This document shows positions 6,695-8,438 of a stretch of 8,438 nucleotides of DNA, piece by piece (position 1 is the first letter of the stretch; each line of letters begins with the position of its first letter). Source of the stretch: an uncultured Bacilli bacterium (GTDB lineage: Bacteria > Bacillota_I > Bacilli_A > RF39 > UBA660); contig CANQRX010000059.1 of NCBI GenBank assembly GCA_947626425.1, positions 1 through 8,438 of the forward strand, in the 5' to 3' direction. Under the pieces are notes generated by a model. The model was not told the origin of the DNA. It saw nothing but the letters and a program-made list of their open reading frames with translations, and searched no databases. Position numbers and translations under genes: made by a program.

Positions 6695-8438
6695 CTGGTC
6701 TGGTGAACGGAAAGGTTACACAAGGTATGGCGCATGGAATGGTGTATCCTATGAAGATTGGGATGCTTTGTTTGCTGCATTCTGTATCCGCTATGCAGGC
6801 ATAGAGGATTACCCGATCGAATCGGATTGTTCACATTGGGTTGATTTGCTGAGCAGGAATGAAGAAAACCTTTATGTAGAGAGCAGATTTCATACTCCAT
6901 TGCCAGGAGAAATTGCTTTTTTTGACCGCGATAAAGACCTTCGTGCCGATCATGTAGGCATTGTCACGGAAGTGTTAACAGACGATGCAGGTACTCTGGT
7001 TCAGCTAAAAACAATAGAAGGAAATGTAAAAGGCAGTGTTAAGGCTGTAAGCTATGACCAGAAAGATATAGACATTATAGGATATGGTCTGCTTCCCAAA
7101 AATTCAAATATAGAAGAAACACAGAAGCGCAGTATTCCAGCAAAGGATAATACCAATTCTATGCCTTTTGCCAGATCTACAAGCCTAACTGTGAAAAAAG
7201 AGTGGAATGATAATGAAGCATCTCACGATCCTGTGATGGTAACGCTGATACGTACCGTCGAAGGGGGTGTGGAAGAATCGACGGGAAGAACTCTTATCCT
7301 GAGCGAGGATAATCATTGGGAAGGCGTGTTCGATAATCTGGAGATTCCGGTGGATGGGCAAAAATTTGCCTATTCTGTAAAAGAAGAGATGGTGTCAGGG
7401 TATGCTACAAACTACGGTGAGATAAAAACAATTTCCGATTCTGCCGGTGGTACAGGAGGAGAACCTAGCGTGGATTCCCATTGGGTACCTTCCCCTGATA
7501 CCAAGCTAATAAGCGGTAAAACCTATGTATTTCGAGTAAAAGGTACCGAGCATGTGTTGGTTCATCATAAGGACGACACAGATGATAAGAATCTGACACG
7601 GGCTTCTGTTACTGTAATTCCAGGGGCAAATAGGCCAAAGGATGATATTCTTACAAATGTTCCACTTTCGGCTCCTTGGACAGTGAGCTATAAAGTACAA
7701 GACAAAGGTCCTGGTTTTATTTTCTATAACGGACATAATGGAGACCACTACATTCAGGGAGACACATGGCTTCCCAAAGAAGAAGATGCTGCTGTAAATG
7801 CGTATACCCCCTCAGACGGCAGAATTCAAAATGTGGATAAAGAGGAGTATTTATGTTGGCAAGCAGATGAAGATCAATACTATCTTCAAAAAGACGAAGA
7901 CGACTATAGTGCTCGGCTAGAAAAATTTGATTTATATGAACTGGGTTCTTCGCTTGATAGATATGAAATTACTATCACAAACACCCCTGGTGAACCACAG
8001 CCGGAGACTTCTACAAGCCTAACTGTGAAAAAAGAGTGGAATGATAATGAAGCATCTCACGATCCTGTGATGGTAACGCTGATACGTACCGTCGAAGGGG
8101 GTGTGGAAGAATCGACGGGAAGAACTCTTATCCTGAGCGAGGATAATCATTGGGAAGGCGTGTTCGATAATCTGGAGATTCCGGTGGATGGGCAAAAATT
8201 TGCCTATTCTGTAAAAGAAGAGATGGTGTCAGGGTATGCTACAAACTACGGTGAGATAAAAACAATTTCCGATTCTGCCGGTGGTACAGGAGGAGAACCT
8301 AGCGTGGATTCCCATTGGGTACCTTCCCCTGACACCAAGTTACAAGATGGAAAAACCTATGTATTTCGAGTAAAAGGTACCGAGCATGTGTTGGTTCATC
8401 ATAAGGATGACGTAGATGATAAGAATCTGACACGGGCT
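6654..8438 (+). CDS. Body of a large surface protein: CHAP-like domain and Cna-B repeats, no start codon, runs off the window
   Basis: This frame is open from 6654 (after TAA 6651-6653) to the last base, 595 codons, with convincing protein from about 6684. There is no ATG before 7161 and no ribosome site, so it must be the rest of the gene begun at 6389, shifted by one base. About 6684-7110 is a CHAP/amidase-like domain: KGYTRYGAWNG, EDWDALFAAFCIRYAGI, LPGEIAFFDRDKDLRADHVGIVTEV, LKTIEGNVKG, GYGLLP. The likely catalytic His (RADHVG) and the acid/Asn of IEGN are kept, but where the related domains usually have Trp-Cys-Ala this has Trp-Asp-Ala (Asp codon 6762-6764), so it may be non-catalytic. 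After a linker (about 7110-7175) come tandem units, each beginning with Cna-B strands (SLTVKKEWNDNE, LSEDNHWEGVFDNL, FAYSVKEEMVSGYATNYGEI). GC is about 45-47% versus 20-35% just upstream, which suggests transfer. Expected 3' parts (more repeats, sorting signal) lie outside. Confidence 0.82.
7176..7604 (+). repeat. Direct tandem repeat, copy 1 (matched part of an 834-bp unit)
   Basis: This segment matches 8010-8438 at an offset of exactly 834 bp (278 codons), with 11 mismatches by eye over 429 bp. 7176-7498 is identical (323 bp). Mismatches fall in two clusters, eight at 7499-7517 and three at 7574-7579. The full first unit is 7176-8009; it encodes a Cna-B domain interrupted by an extra domain and closing with YEITITNTPG. 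Confidence 0.95.
8010..8438 (+). repeat. Direct tandem repeat, copy 2 (cut by the window end)
   Basis: This is the second copy of the 834-bp unit, in the same frame; only the first 429 bases are in the window. Protein differences from copy 1 are small: LISG becomes LQDG, and one Thr becomes Val. Further copies may lie beyond the edge. Confidence 0.95.

Noticed and set aside
6604..6900. Minus-strand open frame across the broken junction
   Set aside because: It reads antisense to recognisable Cna-B and CHAP-like protein and has low-complexity His/Cys/Ser-rich content typical of a shadow frame.
7176..8438. Repeats considered as a CRISPR array or insertion sequence
   Set aside because: The unit is 834 bp, in frame and protein-coding with Cna-B strands; there are no short repeats with spacers, no transposase and no terminal inverted repeats.

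Overview
The window reads as a low-GC Gram-positive (Bacillota; an anaerobic clostridial or Tissierellia-type coccus is my best guess from composition and protein style) and lies inside a sortase-dependent surface-protein/pilus locus. Everything readable is on the + strand. There are no tRNAs, rRNAs, CRISPR arrays or recognisable transposases.

Left part (1-5339): a compact, probably co-transcribed pilus operon. It holds the 3' end of a class C (pilin-polymerising) sortase, a 316-aa LPQTG pilin with a Cna-B domain, a >1070-aa LPTTG von Willebrand A-domain adhesin, and a second, differently built sortase of 200 aa. Junctions are tight: ATGA overlap at 1437-1440 and a 13-nt overlap at 4737-4749. 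The logic is standard for such loci: pilin subunit and VWA adhesin are exported, cut at LPXTG, joined by the class C enzyme and attached to the wall by another sortase. The adhesin signal peptide is encoded upstream of its first in-frame ATG, but is separated from its natural ATG by an eight-A tract that puts the two one base out of frame.

Middle (5340-6248): a possible promoter and a 277-aa protein with three cysteine-rich zinc-ribbon-like modules followed by an AP2-type DNA-binding domain. It looks like an inserted accessory gene or local regulator.

Right part (6249-8438): a second surface-protein gene, broken. A TTG-started, AT-rich segment encodes a signal peptide and half a Cna-B domain, then stops at 6692-6694. 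From about 6684 a different frame takes over and stays open to the window end. It encodes a CHAP-like domain (position of the usual catalytic Cys is Asp) and then 834-bp tandem repeats, each with a Cna-B domain that seems to carry a roughly 170-residue insertion. GC rises from about 20-35% to about 45-47% at the same place, so this looks like a recombination junction between two surface-protein genes (or an assembly chimera).

The most notable theme is that three surface-locus genes show the same +1 offset between a good start region and the body of the gene. This could be slippage or phase variation, decay, or homopolymer sequencing error; sequence alone cannot decide.
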